DNA of 64,000 nucleotides from positions 186,001 through 250,000 of the forward strand of contig MU385892.1 of the NCBI GenBank assembly GCA_022497145.1, given 5' to 3'. The position numbers were made by a program, and so were the translations under genes. This document shows, piece after piece, positions 35,309-47,777 of the stretch (its first letter is position 1; each line of letters opens with the position of its first letter). The notes under the pieces are model-generated. The model did not search any database. It saw nothing but the letters and a program-made list of their open reading frames with translations, and was not told the DNA's origin. The stretch comes from Rostrohypoxylon terebratum (taxonomy: Eukaryota; Ascomycota; Sordariomycetes; Xylariales; Hypoxylaceae).

Positions 35309-38300
35309 TCAGTAGTACTGATGGACGCCCTTGAATGTTGGGTCATTCGACATGGCATTCGTCACAGTAATGTCCACAAAATCCTCCGTCATCTCTTGAC
35401 CGCTAGCCTTCTGCCCCTCCAGGGCATCAAACAAGAAGTAGATCTGATCTCTTCGAAGATCCCGCACTCGTCTCAAATTCGTGATCTTCTTATCTAACTT
35501 CTTCCACCGGTTTCGGTGGAGTGAAGGGTTGCAACGGTTGTAGAGTTCATCGGCATCCTTAATGGCCATCTGAACATGTCTCTCCTCATCTTGCAAAGTC
35601 TTGATAACCTTCGCTAGCGCCTCCCCTGGCTTGATCGATGGACGCAGTGTAGATTGGTCTTCATACTCGCTTTCACCCAAAACTTGATCCGTCACGGGGA
35701 TTGGTTTGTCAACACGGATGATAGACTTCGTTTTATAGTCAATTCCGCGAAGCCGGCATTGATATGTGTTGATACGGGTGCAAACAACGCAATTCTTGCA
35801 GTCATGTTCATCATTGAGGGAATCGAGGATACGCTTGGCATCCTTAGAAAGCTCACCCTTATCAGCCTTCTGCTTCTCGGTTGTCTTATCTTCCTCGAGC
35901 GTAATGTCATCAATAAACAAGGCTGAAGTCATGTTGTCTTCATGGTCTGAGTCGTCAGCAAATCGTGGACTGTCGGGACAGTGGCGGTAGTATTTGTCCT
36001 TTGCGCTAGCGCTAGACTTAAGGTTGAAGCGTCCGGTGAGATCTGCGCGGGACTTTTCGCGCCCGTTGTGAATATCTGGATGACCAAATGATACCTTGCG
36101 AGGGATGGTATCGTCAGACTTAGATCTTCGCATACCGGTGACGGTATCTGTCCTCTCCCGTGCATGCGACTCCTCGGTGTCCGTCTCAACAGCGCGGGTC
36201 GCCTTGGACTGTTTCTGCGAATTCAGGCGCGAAGGTTGAGTATCCTTCAAAATCCCGACAGGCTGGGACTTAGTGGTCTCCCCGCGTCCCTTGAGCGCAC
36301 CAGAAACTGTCCTGTGAGAGCTCGCAGTCTGCACTCGTGCTTGAGACATAAATGGAGGTGGCAGAATTTGACTGTCCTCATCGCTCATATCATCATCGTC
36401 GTCAAAGCCCAACGACTCGTTAGTGACATCTTTTCGCTGCGTCTCGCTGCGGATTTGACGAAGAGTTTCCCTCAACTTGGGCATTTCGCCTTGTGTGAAA
36501 ATGCTCGCAAAGTCAGACCCTTGAGTGAGGTCGATCTGCTGGGTGTAATCATCTTGGAGAGGCATGTCGGTCTGAGATGTTATGCTTCTAGCAGTAGTCT
36601 CGCTGGCGACAGATTTGCCCTTTGATTGCGTTGTCTTGCCTTGCTTCTTCTTATCAACGGTACTCATGAAGTCCTTGATTTCCTGAGTAATCTGGCGTGC
36701 TTCGTTAATAGCGTCTGTCCTCCGTTGGATTTCAGATTGGAGTTGAACCTCGTTTTCAGCAGTCTTTTTCAGCTTGTTTGCCAAAGCCGACTCCTTGCCG
36801 GCGATGAGCTCCAAGCGCTGCGTCAAGGTTGCTGCCTGTTCTTCGTACATGGCGGCTTCCTCCTTGCTATCTTTCACGATTTGTTCAAACTGCTTAGTAA
36901 TCTGCTCGATCTTTTGGTTAAGTCGCTCATTGGCGGTACCAAGTCGGCGCTTCTCTTGTTCGAGGGCCAAACGCTTGGACGAGAACTCAGCTTGGAGATC
37001 AATGATCTGCTGCTGAAGTTCCGCATTCTCTTTAGAAAGCTCATGGTTCCGTCCCTCAAGTCGATATTTTATATCCTTGAAGTCAACGGACATGGTTCCG
37101 GTCTCGACGTTCGTAGCATCGAGCAGTTTCTTAAGTCGAGCTACCTCGTCTTGGAGATCATGTGTTCGTCGATCAAGCAGAGAGTTCTGTTGCTTCAAAA
37201 CTTTGTTGTCGTTGAAAAATTTGTCATTGTGGCGCTCTAGGCTGAGGTTGTCCTCCTTAAGCATAGTCTTTTCCTCTAGAAGGACGTTGTACTCGTGTTG
37301 AAGATTCTCAAATTCTGCCTTGTTCAGATCGAGCTGTGCTTTTGCGGCTTTGAGATCATGTTCTAAATCCAAATTCTGCCGAGTCACATCTCTATTGTGA
37401 TCACGTAATGAGCGGTTCTCCTCCAGCAGAGTCTTCCACTGTTGGCGGATAGAGTTGTTGTCTTTGCGTAAGGAGTTGTTTTCCAACTCGAGAGTGTTGG
37501 CATTCTGAGTATTATCCTCACGGAGTAGTGCAAGCTGCTGACGGGCAGTGTTGAGCTCAGACTCAAGCTGTTTAATTTTGTCGGCTTGCTCCGTAGCGCT
37601 CTTAAGAGCTTCGTCACGCTCGGCGACGTAGGACTCTGTGTGAATTTCATTGATGCTGATCTTGCGATTCGCCTTATCTAGGCGGGCTTGCAGAGAACTG
37701 ATTTGATCCTCCAATTGATCCTTCTGGGCATTCAGGTGATCAATGATTGAGCTCTCGGAGTCGGAACCCATGGCACTGTCTTTTCGAGACTTGTACTTGG
37801 CAACTTGAATCTGCAGTTCTTCAATCTCTTCTTGAAGCTGTTCTGCCTGTCGTGAAACTACTTCGTCGTGCTCCTTCAAAGCGTGGATTTCGTCCTTGAT
37901 CTTATCAAGGGAAACAAAAATCTTCTCCTCGTCCTCGGGAATAGCAATTCCTTCCACTTCAACGTGGTGGTCGGGTGACACCGTTGATTCACGGTCATGT
38001 ACTTTGCCATGTTTGACGAAAACCGGCATCCCATCTCTGAAAGATTGCAATCTCAGAGTACCCGATAAGAAGTCATTTATGTAAGAAAAGTTGGGCAGGA
38101 AAAAAGAACGGGCAGTCTGATTAGGAGTAGCGGGGTCTGCCATGTGGCCCAATCTGGTCTGTCGCTCCATGTGTATCTTGGCGGCATTTCGTGGCTGTTG
38201 TGGCTTGGGCGAAGCATGCTTTACCGATTGCTCCTTAGACTCGGCTTGCTTGGTCTGGGCTGTCTTAAGTGTCTCGAGTAGAGCTGTGACGTTGCCGCGA

Positions 38301-39475
38301 CGAGGCTTGGAGCCCTTTCCTGGGTTCGGTGCCGATACACGCCGGCGGATTGCATTGTCTTCCGTGTCCTCTTGTGGCTGAATTACCGGTTCTGAGAGAT
38401 CCAACGAGCATTCGGACTCAGTTTGGACTCGAGGTTGCATCTGAGCACGTGTCCGGGCTACGTCTCGACTCGCTGTGACGGTTCGGCCCTTTTGCGCATC
38501 CGCAGTCTTAGTGGGTTTGTCATCCTAAATTCACAATGTTAGTACTTGTTTCATTCTATTATTCCAAGAACAGTGCTGTCAAACAAATGAAGCAATAATT
38601 GGATCAGCAAAGCGGACCGTCGGCTTATTACGAGGAGCAATATCCGAGACTCGACGAGGAGAAAACGGACGAACAAAAGAACGGGAGAAATATGAAATTC
38701 GGGATAACGGGGGGATTGCAACACTTCGCTTAGGACGAAGGCACGATTTTGAGGGAATTTTATGAGAGTCATGGGGAGATACATTGTAACGAAAGTGTGG
38801 GAAGGCTACGGGGATACGGCTAGATAAATCGATTTCACGTGGACGCGGAGGTCCCTCGCGTGGTCGAAATACCGCAGCGGTTGCTTTTGGAATCCGACTA
38901 GCAAAAAGTGCTGCCCGTGCAGCTCGACTAGCTTCAGCGGTGTCCGCCAGTTCAGTCGTTATATCGGCTGCTGTCCCCGCTGTTGGGGCCAAACCCTTCA
39001 CTGAAATTGATAATGATTGAATTCGTTCTAGGATCTCACTTGCCTTGATTGCGGTACCCGCTCTAGGGGTAGCGGCCATAGAGTTGGGACTCCCCAGTGG
39101 TGTCACGTTTTCTTTCCCGTCTAGGTTAGCGAGATCGTTGCTCGCGTCATCCCACGCGTCCTTCTCTTGTTCAGAACCGTTAGGATTCCAACGACTCCAT
39201 TCGGGGAAAGTGCGGCCAAGGGCCGACGTGTTGATGTTGAAGGAAGCTGATTGAGGAGCTTTAGCGCTGCGCATGGCAGCTTGACTAGGTAGGTTGATGG
39301 AAAGGTCGTCCATCCGTCGCGTCGATTCACCTTGAGGACCCATTGTGATGTTGGAGGTCAAGGTGATGGTTCCGTGAGTACCGGTAGATGATGGTGGTGA
39401 ATTAAAAGGATTCTCGGTATTCTGATGCATCTCTCTAAGGATGCGTGATTGGTATCTAGTACTTCTCGACTCCAT
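35309..39475 (-). CDS. spindle-pole-body coiled-coil protein, Ppc89/Cep57-like
   Basis: A large structural protein of 1,368 aa from exons 39475..38585 and 38524..35309. The first 300 residues are low-complexity with basic and Ser/Pro stretches. A coiled coil of more than 400 residues follows (about 495-925; heptads in EELQIQVAKYK, QLESELNTARQQLALL, KKLLDATN and so on), then an acidic linker. A C-terminal domain (about 1280-1360) with EALAKVIKTLQDEERHVQMA, LYNRCNPSLHRNRWKKLDKK and RDQIYFLFDALEG resembles the Cep57-type microtubule-binding domain. A small Cys motif HDCKNCVVCTR lies just before it. The layout matches Ppc89-type scaffold proteins. Both exons are in phase, with a TACTAAC branch point before the acceptor, but the donor GTTTGA is weak, so the exact exon-1 end is less certain. 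The gene name is not certain. Confidence 0.72.
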
Positions 39476-40976
39476 TATATCCCGTCGCGCATATGACGCG
39501 TTGGGAATGGAATCGAGGCTTAGGTAGTAAGTGTATGGTGTATCAATTAAGCACCAGAAAGACGCGTCTAAGCGCGTAAAATAGATAAGGGGAGTTGAAT
39601 CGCTATTCTATAGCAAGAATGCGATGAAAATAAGCTACAGCGATAGCTGAACAGAAGCGGATGTGTGATGGTTGATGTGTCAGTATGTGATGAGCAATAG
39701 GTGAAGGAAGACGCGTCCTGTCAATGAAGAGAATCAATTGCAGGCGCGGGTTGATGTACGAATCCAAATGTATTGAATGGATCGAATTGATTACAGTATT
39801 TGCAATAGAAGCATAGAAACATAGAAGCAGAGTTGATGGTTACAGTGCGCAAGAGCTTAGAAGTCGCAAGTTGATGAAAGCTGAAAGTTGCGTTCGAAGC
39901 TGAAAAAAAGTTGTTTGTTGTTGTAAGAAGAAGAGTTGGGGAGAAAGAGTCGAGGGGGGGTAAGTAAACACCTTAGGTGGGTTCAATCAGTAGAGGGTCC
40001 CATGGCGTCACTGGGTAAGCCACCCCCAATCGAGAAAAACTGAACTTTAATTGGTGGAAGTTGCACTAAATGCACCTGCCCTTTGATATTCCCACGCCCC
40101 TAGATCGGAAATGATCTGCAAGTCCCTCCCATATATGGACTAGCCCATAGATGAGATTCTGAACCCCGGAAGGCACGTTAGTGGTGTGCATCAATTTGGG
40201 GAAGGTACCGAGATACATGTGCCATGTACCTTATGGCATGTACCTAAGTACCTTTGTGGTATCGACGGGACTCGATGGGAGTGTCGAGAGGCGAAATGGG
40301 GAGATTTGTGATGAGTCTGGGCTATCCCAAGGTCGATGATCACTTTTAGTGAACTTCTAGATAGATAAAAGTATTATCCGTAGTGCTTTGTGTAACTCGG
40401 CGATGGAAGCATCTACGGGCGTGTACTATAACTAGGACCCTAGGGCCTAGTTAGTACCAGATGAAGGGGAAGTAGGTAGGTGGGATCTGAATAGCATCGC
40501 AGCTACTCGACGATCCATCGACTACTGTTGCAATTCATCGCTAGTAGTGAGGTATCAGGTGATCAGATAGTTCAGATAGCAAACTTCTGTTAGGAATCTC
40601 TTGTACACCTTCAATACCTATTGTACACCTAACTTGCAATTGATTGTTGAGTCCTCTTTGTCACCGAGCTATGTCTTCTAACAAGATCAAGATGATCCTG
40701 ATTAACAACGCTCTTGTTGTGTTCCTATTGGATCAAGTAAACAAACTCATTGTTGGAGTTCAGCTCCCGACGAGATCAATGTATAAAAACTTCGATACTT
40801 GGAAGTTTGAGCCTTCGAGGCCTTCCTTGTTGACCCTTAGGTACTTATTGGCAGTGTGCGTTCAGAGCGGACGCCGTTGACTATTTCATCATTTGCGGCT
40901 ATTCGATACCCATATACCTAAGATAATAGGCGGCAGGCCATCAAGTATCTTTCCCTCCAACTAATGACATTCGAAG
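39476..40976. promoter_or_regulatory. divergent promoter region between the SPB protein and GT2
   Basis: 1.5 kb with no convincing gene. A 78-codon frame (40644-40880) lacks a family signature and is not annotated. TACCTAAGTACC and CCTAGGGCCTAG motif variants occur at 40,225-40,256 and 40,430-40,455. Confidence 0.5.
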
Positions 40977-42293
40977 ATGGAATACATCTCTGCTCACAAC
41001 ATACGGGTCGCCTCCTTATTTGGCCTTTACCTATGGGACGCGATCGATGGCTATCAAACCAGAAGTTACGCGTCGAAATACAGGCCATTTCCTGTCCCTC
41101 CTCCCGACCAAGCCCTCTACAACTCGCGAAATGTATCGATCGTCTGTCCTACAATTGATTGGGACGATGATTTGCCTAGGAACCTCGTAACCTGGCTCGC
41201 ATGCCGTCCCCGCGAAGTGATATTCGTCACTGTCGAAACTACACAAATGAAATTAGCTCGGGATCTACAATCATCCCAGGGTCTTTCCGAGATTGTAAGA
41301 GCAAGTGGGACATCAATTCAGATAGTTTCAGTCCAAGAGGCCAATAAACGGGATCAACTTTGTCGTGGTATCAACCAAGCCCAAGGCGAAATCATTTGCC
41401 TCGTGGACGACGACGCAAAGTGGACGTCGAACCAAGTTCTGACGCAACTTTTAGCTCCCTTTCAGGAAGAAGACGTTGGCCTTGTCGGCGGACCTATCGG
41501 ATCGTACGTCCCCAAAGATAGACAGCACCCGAATGTTATCACCCCCTGGGAGGTTGCCGCCCTCCGTATCCGATCCCGTCGAGCCCTTGGCATGGCAGCA
41601 TTCTTTGCCGCGGATAGATCCACAAACTTTACCATCTCGGGTCTTACCATGCTCGTGAGGGCGGAAATAGTCAAAGATCCTTACTTCCAATATCTTTTTA
41701 CTCACGACATATGGAACGGGCTGAGACAGAATACAGGGGATGACGGCTTCATCACGCGTTACCTTCTCTTCCAACATAAGTTGGATCACCGAGCTTTTTC
41801 CTCTGTCCCTCAAAAGCAGTGGAGGTTAGGAATGCAACTAACTCCAGAAGCCGAGGTCCAAACTTCTCTGCTGTCGGACAACAGGTACGCTTCCCAGAGT
41901 AAGCGCTGGTTCAGATCAGGTCTCCGCCTCCGACTCACCTGCCTCTTCTACGAACCAGGCGTCTCGGAAATGAGAGCAACAGCACCTTATATGGCTCGTA
42001 AGATGATCGGATCCATGGCAACCCCGGCTCTTACTGCCATCCGATTCTACCTTTGGATGTATCTGTGGTTTACCCATCCTGTAGTCGCCGCTCTCTTCCT
42101 GGTCTTCTACGTACTCAGAGATTGGTTCAATAGCCTTCTGGCTTTCGCTAAGCAGTACCCTTACTGTAGTCGTAATATCTGGGCAGCTATGGCCACAGAC
42201 AACTTATATCTATTTACTGATATATATTCGTATTTAACCCTCTCAAGAGAGAGCTGGTCGAACCGAGCTAGCGTTGCCGGGGTCGGCGAATAA
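40977..42293 (+). CDS. processive family-2 glycosyltransferase (polysaccharide synthase, fungal GT2/Cps1 type)
   Basis: 438 aa, single exon. Membrane glycosyltransferase that extends a polysaccharide from a nucleotide sugar; related fungal proteins are needed for hyphal growth on solid surfaces. Visible: VSIVCPTIDWDDDL (start of the GT-A fold), CLVDDDAKW with the DDD metal/nucleotide-sugar site at 144-146, TGDDGF with the acceptor-site acid at 255-256, and QSKRW at 307-311, the QxxRW signature of processive GT2 enzymes. C-terminal hydrophobic segments (FYLWMYLWFTHPVVAALFLV and a later one around DNLYLFTDIYSYLTL) make the membrane part. The N-terminal hydrophobic segment is short (VASLFGLYLW). 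All catalytic motifs are present. Confidence 0.88.
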   Translation: MEYISAHNIRVASLFGLYLWDAIDGYQTRSYASKYRPFPVPPPDQALYNSRNVSIVCPTIDWDDDLPRNLVTWLACRPREVIFVTVETTQMKLARDLQSSQGLSEIVRASGTSIQIVSVQEANKRDQLCRGINQAQGEIICLVDDDAKWTSNQVLTQLLAPFQEEDVGLVGGPIGSYVPKDRQHPNVITPWEVAALRIRSRRALGMAAFFAADRSTNFTISGLTMLVRAEIVKDPYFQYLFTHDIWNGLRQNTGDDGFITRYLLFQHKLDHRAFSSVPQKQWRLGMQLTPEAEVQTSLLSDNRYASQSKRWFRSGLRLRLTCLFYEPGVSEMRATAPYMARKMIGSMATPALTAIRFYLWMYLWFTHPVVAALFLVFYVLRDWFNSLLAFAKQYPYCSRNIWAAMATDNLYLFTDIYSYLTLSRESWSNRASVAGVGE

Positions 42294-43216
42294 AAGAAGC
42301 ATCGTGCTAAGGGCGGCGGAGTTGGCTAGGTTGATTGGAAGCACTAGGCATTGATGCGTTGGTTTTAGCGAATAATTCTGACTTCAGAAGAGATATCTAT
42401 GTTTCTTGTTTTGCAGCTAAGTTATCTCCCTAACGGCGATTTAGCTATTGTTATGTTTTTAACAAGATCGCACTGATACTTACTCGTTCTATTTGCAGTG
42501 CGCGTGCCTCCCGAACGGTGTCTGTGAACTCAAGTCCAGGTTAGATCCCATCTGATAAAATACTAAAATAGAGGAGGATAGAATGTGATTTGTAAAGATA
42601 AGTCCCCACCTGTCTACCTGAGGTACCTAATTCGTGCACTTCGCTGTCTTTCTGTCTTTTCCTCCTTCCCCTTTTCTGAGGTTCTCATCTCTCTACCGAG
42701 TGTCTACCGAGTACCTACCGAGTAAGCTCGTCTCCGTCCATTAAAAATGTTTCCATAAAAAGTTCAAGTCTTAGCAGCTAGTTTAATCCTCATGATCCCG
42801 TCCTTCGGCTTAGAGTGTCACAAACCAACCGACAGGCGGCCACTTTGAGGACCCAAGGAGTGGAACCCCATAAACCAATCACGGCTAAACCACGGCATAG
42901 AATGATCTATTGATCTAATTGATCTAGGACATCTACCAGATCATTAGATCAATTAGATCAACCAGATCACGATAACCTCAGGCACTCAGTAGGGAGGAAG
43001 GAGAGACATTTTTTATAAAAGCATAGCATACTTCATGTATCTAGTCACTCACTTCAGTTCTTTAGCTATCAATCTAAGTCTATTACTTCAACCGCATCGA
43101 ACTAATAGAGAGAGGACTCCAAGCCTTTCTTACGAACAGACTACCTTTGATCTGATCTCTACGAGTACTGCTAACAAACAAGGAAACCCACGAATCACCC
43201 CGTATACCTAAAGTAC
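42294..43216. other. convergent intergenic region with a strong inverted repeat
   Basis: 923 bp between GT2 and the P450. No gene. It contains a GATCTA-rich inverted repeat (annotated separately) and CTACCGAGT tandem units around 42,695-42,722. Confidence 0.6.
42910..42961. repeat. perfect 17-bp inverted repeat
   Basis: TTGATCTAATTGATCTA at 42910-42926 and its exact reverse complement at 42945-42961, with an 18-nt loop. It sits between two convergent 3' ends and could form a hairpin in either transcript or a cruciform. Confidence 0.8.
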
Positions 43217-45007
43217 TTAGGTATAGGTTCGTAACATAGAGGTCATCCTCCGAGTCTACAAGCATGCGAAGATGGGTATTAGCTGAGGTTTTCGATATTA
43301 CAGGTGATATCTTCGTCCGACTCACGTTATATAATTCCGATTTAACTTTATACTGCCCTCTGTCGTTTAGTGTAGGGAGGCCCTTTTCGTTTAGGGCAAT
43401 CTCGCCTAAGCCTGTTTTGATGAAATCGTATTTGCGGGCTACGATAGCGATCATGATACGCGATTCGAGATTCGCCAGTTCCATCCCAATGCAGCTTCTC
43501 GGTCCCCTTTCAAACGGTCGCCACGCGCTTGAAGGAATATTCTTCGCCGTCTCGCCCAGCCATCGTTCAGGCACCCAGTCATCCGCCGTATCTCCGTAGA
43601 CGATCGGGTCCTGCTGGATGATTCTTTGGCACGGGTACATTACGAGTCCATCGACGCAATTCCTCCTGAGTTGACGTGTACACTGAAAAGCCAGTGCCGG
43701 GCGCAGTCATGCGCACAGTACCAGCGGGTGGGTGCAGGCGGAGTGTCTCCTTAATGACAGCATTGATGTAGCGCATCCGTGGGAGAAGATGTTCGCCTTT
43801 CTCGGCGAGCGTAATACATATTGAGCTGGGGTCAGAATTGGACCCCAACACCTCGTCGAGTTCATCGCGCACAGCTTTGAGCGCGCGTGGTGTGCGGCTG
43901 AGCTCGTAGAAAATCCACTGCAATACGCTTGTATTGGTGTCATGCCCGGCGAATAGGAAGCTACGTAATTGATCTGATGTCGATGCCAATAGTTGTGGCG
44001 TCAGTGTCTCCATTTCTTGGAAACTAAGTGCGAGGATACTCCGTGATTGGTTACCATCCGGTTCTTTGAGCTCAGCATATTTACGCCGCACTATATTCTT
44101 TATCAGCAGGTCAATACGTCTAGCCAACCGATGTCGTTTCAGAAAAGCTAGAGGGTCAATCCACCAAGGTAGGTCATTTTTATCATCGTTATATGTTTGA
44201 ATAAGCTCCCGGAATATCCGAGCTATTTCGCCTTGTTTCGTGGGGTCCATGTGTTGAGCATGGAGGGGGACTTCCATCACGGCGGCGCCGATAACATCAA
44301 AGGTCAAGTTGGACGCTAGAATTTCTAGAGAAAATTCTTGTTGTGACGCAACGAATTGGTCGAGATGGTTCCAAAATGGTTCCATGCTCTCAAGTATTAG
44401 GGGCAAGAGACTCCATAGATGCTGAGGTGAAAAGCCTGGATTGTATCTTTTGCGGAGATCTTTCCACTCAGTGCCCTGAAAATATCGAGTATCAGATAGG
44501 TACATCAGTAAGCGGAGTTCTACACTCACCTCTTTGGTTAAAATTGACGCAGGTCCCAACAAGGGAAGTAAATTAGCCATGGTGGGCGACTTAGGCGTGC
44601 TTACGGGGAAAGATTTGGAGGACTTGGTTATCTGCTCGGCGATGTCATGGTTGGATATGATGGCCATAGGAGGAATAATAGGCCAAAAGTCCACGAGCAT
44701 AATAGGAGGTCGGCCTATAGATGCCCACATCTCTTCGAATATTTGATCTAATTATTGTTAAGGATACTGACTGCAAGTTGTATCATGCTCACGCTTTTCC
44801 TGTGATTTTTGTCCAGATCATACCTGGGTGACGGTCATGTATCCTGTGACGGATGAACTCGCCGAAGACTTTGAGATGTCCCCATAACAGGTGGTTTGGC
44901 AACTGTGGCATGTGCGCATATTGTCCAAAGCGAGCGTATCTTAACTTGATGTAGAGGTAGGAACCTAGAAGTGTGATAATAGCCGTGAGCAAGAAAAGCG
45001 CCAACAT
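43217..45007 (-). pseudogene. cytochrome P450 with an apparent single-base frameshift
   Basis: Heme monooxygenase gene. Proposed exons: 45007..44824, 44747..44530, 44475..43326 and 43255..43217. Visible in order: N-terminal membrane anchor (MLALFLLTAIITLLGSYLYI), the I-helix AGHDTNTS, the K-helix KETLRLHPP, a PERW motif and the heme-binding FERGPRSCIG with the Cys. The exon sum is 1,591 nt, one base more than a multiple of three. The frame changes near 43,648-43,660: upstream sequence fits the P450 in one frame up to the conserved stretch after the K-helix, and the VDGLVMYPCQRI region needs the next frame. No intron of credible size explains this. So it is either a recent pseudogene or a sequencing error in an otherwise intact P450 of about 529 aa. 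An alternative upstream ATG lies at 45172. Substrate unknown. Confidence 0.8.
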
Positions 45008-45807
45008 TCTATCGTACTTTTTCCGGTTCGAGGGACTAATTTCATACACTTCACGAACATCCAAGATAATCCGTAAGAGAGAGAATGAACCGAGGATTTT
45101 AAAAATGAAGGAGGCAGGAATATTATGCGTACCTAGTATGTAGGTAGACCACCTGCAGGTCCTTACAAGCATGACCCCTTCAACTCAGCTGCTGATACTG
45201 AGACAGTGGCTTCCATCGTTCGCGGCGCTTCACCCGCCCCCCCGCCGAATCTCAAATACACCACGAGGAAATCAATTGAATCTTGATGGCGTGAAACGCA
45301 GAGTAAAATTTGTTGAGTGATGTTGAATTGCTTTTTTCATAATTCCGAACGCCAATCGCCGAACATCATATCATCGTTTCACAGACGCAAGCGTCCCCCC
45401 TATTCAAAGACCAGTGCCGTTTTAATCCGACGATAGCCGGTATTTTCCGGGTATTTCGTGCTTTAGTAATGTTTTCAGGGGAACAATATAAAATTCTCTC
45501 AGCTTTCTCAGCTGAAGAGCAAGGGAGTATGATCATTATCAAATCATGTACATCGTGCTGTAGGGCTTATTCAAGGACCATTCTCATTACTGATTCATGA
45601 CGGGACACGGGGTGAATCTTTCGGTCGAATGACCTCCTCAGTATCTAGTCTATATTCGACTACATTCTATTAGTAAAGAGAAGCCAACGAACAATAACTC
45701 TCACTAACGCGATCACGAGAAATCGAAGACCATCCTCAGCTCATGTGATATATAACTCGGTGTATCATTACGTGTCTTCATTACCTACAAGGTCCTACAT
45801 ACCATAA

Positions 45808-46459
45808 TCTCGATTCAATCAAGGAGAGCGGCGTCCCTCGTACCGACATCGCATTTGCAGCAAATCAGCTTGCCATGTCGACTACCAAGTAGCCACGCTT
45901 GAAAATGACCAGTGCGTCAATGCCAAAGGCAAGAATGTCGAATCGGCAATGGAAATCGGCGTACCTACTCTTCCCGGAGACTAGGGTTACGCTGCTGAGC
46001 ACCGGTAGACACGAAGCCTCATTTCTGAGGCGCGTGCACTGGAGGCTCTAAGACGCGGCAATGATATCAGCTTCGACTCTAGTAACGGACCCGACTACAA
46101 GGGTGCGCTTAAGGTTGGTGATGAATGGGAAGGCGACAATGGAGCAACATGCTGCTGTCACATACCCGGAGATAGCAACACAAACACTTCTATCAATGAT
46201 AACATCCGGTACGCAATACTCGAGGCTGCTCCTCTTTCTTCCCCTTTGATGTAGCTTGCATGGACTTTCTTGAGATAATTGTTGACTTATTCTATTAAAT
46301 ATGCCCCTCGGGCCCTTCTGGAATTCCTCCACCGGCCTCGATAAGCCCCCTGACCTGCAGCTCGATGAGGAGCTACACCTACGCTATCATAGCAATGGCA
46401 AGACTGGCGGAATTGCGTCATTCAATGGCGACGAGAAGACCACCCTCGGCCGTAGCTAG
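45808..46459 (+). other. possible small multi-exon gene or remnant, unidentified
   Basis: One frame reads a protein-like sequence from 45,808 (ICSKSACHVDYQVATLENDQ...), is interrupted by stops only within 45,961-46,008, and resumes in the same frame with EARALEALRRGNDISFDSSN up to about 46,200. The interruption starts GTACCT, ends GGTAG, is 48 nt and could be an intron. A further 52-codon frame with ATG at 46301 follows (PLGPFWNSSTGLDKP...). No start codon is visible for the first part and no family is recognised. It may be a Cys-containing small secreted protein, or decayed. Confidence 0.3.
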
Positions 46460-47649
46460 CAGTCTCAACAATGAAGAGATCTGATCTCTTGGACCCTGGC
46501 ACAGACATATATGTATACAGAAACTGTACAGTTGTTTTATGCATGTATATATCACTTTTCCATCTAGATTTACCTACCTGTCTATATCAAGCGCCATTAA
46601 ATCGGGGGAAAATTCCTTGTCAGGGGAGATGGGAATAATGCTCTGGACAACTCCTGCTAGTTGACGACTTATGAGGTGGACGTTTGACTTGGGTTAGGGC
46701 CCCTAAAGACTTGACTGAAGAGCAAGCATTCGTCGGCGTAACACTGCAATACCTTACGACGACATCATAGTCAAGCCGCCTATTCGACGGCTATGAGCCG
46801 CATATTTTCTGCAAATACAGAAAATCTGGAATCCTACGGTCACCTGTTCATGGTTCTCTTTTCCCCACAGAATAACTTTTCATTCTGGAAATCTTTTCTT
46901 CTTCCACAATCCACAATATCAAGACCTCCACCATCTTTTTCTCAGACCTCTCCTCACAAATTATGCCAGTAAATCATTTCCAAGTTCTGTTTTCCTCTAA
47001 AACACATGCGAGGCCTGCCTTGAACAGCAGTCAAGTCATTCTTGTTGTGCGTAATTGATCTGGCCGCTCTTCGAAAGATCACCGGAAGTAAGCTGCCTAT
47101 CTTGTTAATTTCCAAAGCACACACTCCCTTCAACGTCATCACGGAGGAAGCACCGCATCATCATAATGAATCACGTTAATCTGATGTTAATTTCTAATTA
47201 AATTGCAGGAATACTCTTTATCACTCAATATCCATATTCGTAGCCTAAGGCTCACCCACACTGCAATTGTACGTAACCCAGATGAACATCCCACACTCCC
47301 CTTAACCTGACTATGCCATGATCCAATTCATCCTCCCCATCAGTAAAAATGAACTTTTATCTGATCTTCATATCAAACAACCTTATTTCTGTTTGCTTTG
47401 ATCTCAAACTGACTTGGGAATAAAGCAAGGTTTCTCCTACGAGTCAAGGCCTAGCAATCTCATCATCACCGGGACTCTCAACATAAACCAACATTGGACA
47501 CCTGACCGGACGCATCATCATCGATTCATCTCAACATAAATACAGAAGTCTCATAGCCATCAGTATTTATTTACATACCATAAAAAAAATCCCTAGAAAT
47601 CCGGTATCCTTATCAATTACCTACCAACCTGCATATTTAACCCTCCACC

Positions 47650-47672
47650 CCACCACCACCACCACCACCACC
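47650..47672. repeat. (CCA)n microsatellite
   Basis: About seven ACC/CCA units in the leader of the gene at 47778, followed by more CCACC-rich sequence. Confidence 0.85.
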
Positions 47673-47777
47673 TCTGCGGCCGTGTCTGCCCAACGCGCAG
47701 CCACCACACCCTACCAGCATCTTTAAACCTCACCACCACACCACACCCGCCCCGGGTCACGGGCACCCACCGCCCCA

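Larger units (their letters stand above)
45008..47777. other. long region between P450 and hypothetical gene; one doubtful small gene
   Basis: 2.8 kb. Apart from the doubtful coding segment at 45,808-46,459 (own entry), no gene is seen. A CCA/ACC microsatellite lies close to the start of the next gene. Confidence 0.5.

Noticed and set aside
40644..40880. 78-codon frame upstream of GT2
   Set aside because: Possible hydrophobic stretch but no family match; could equally be GT2 leader sequence.
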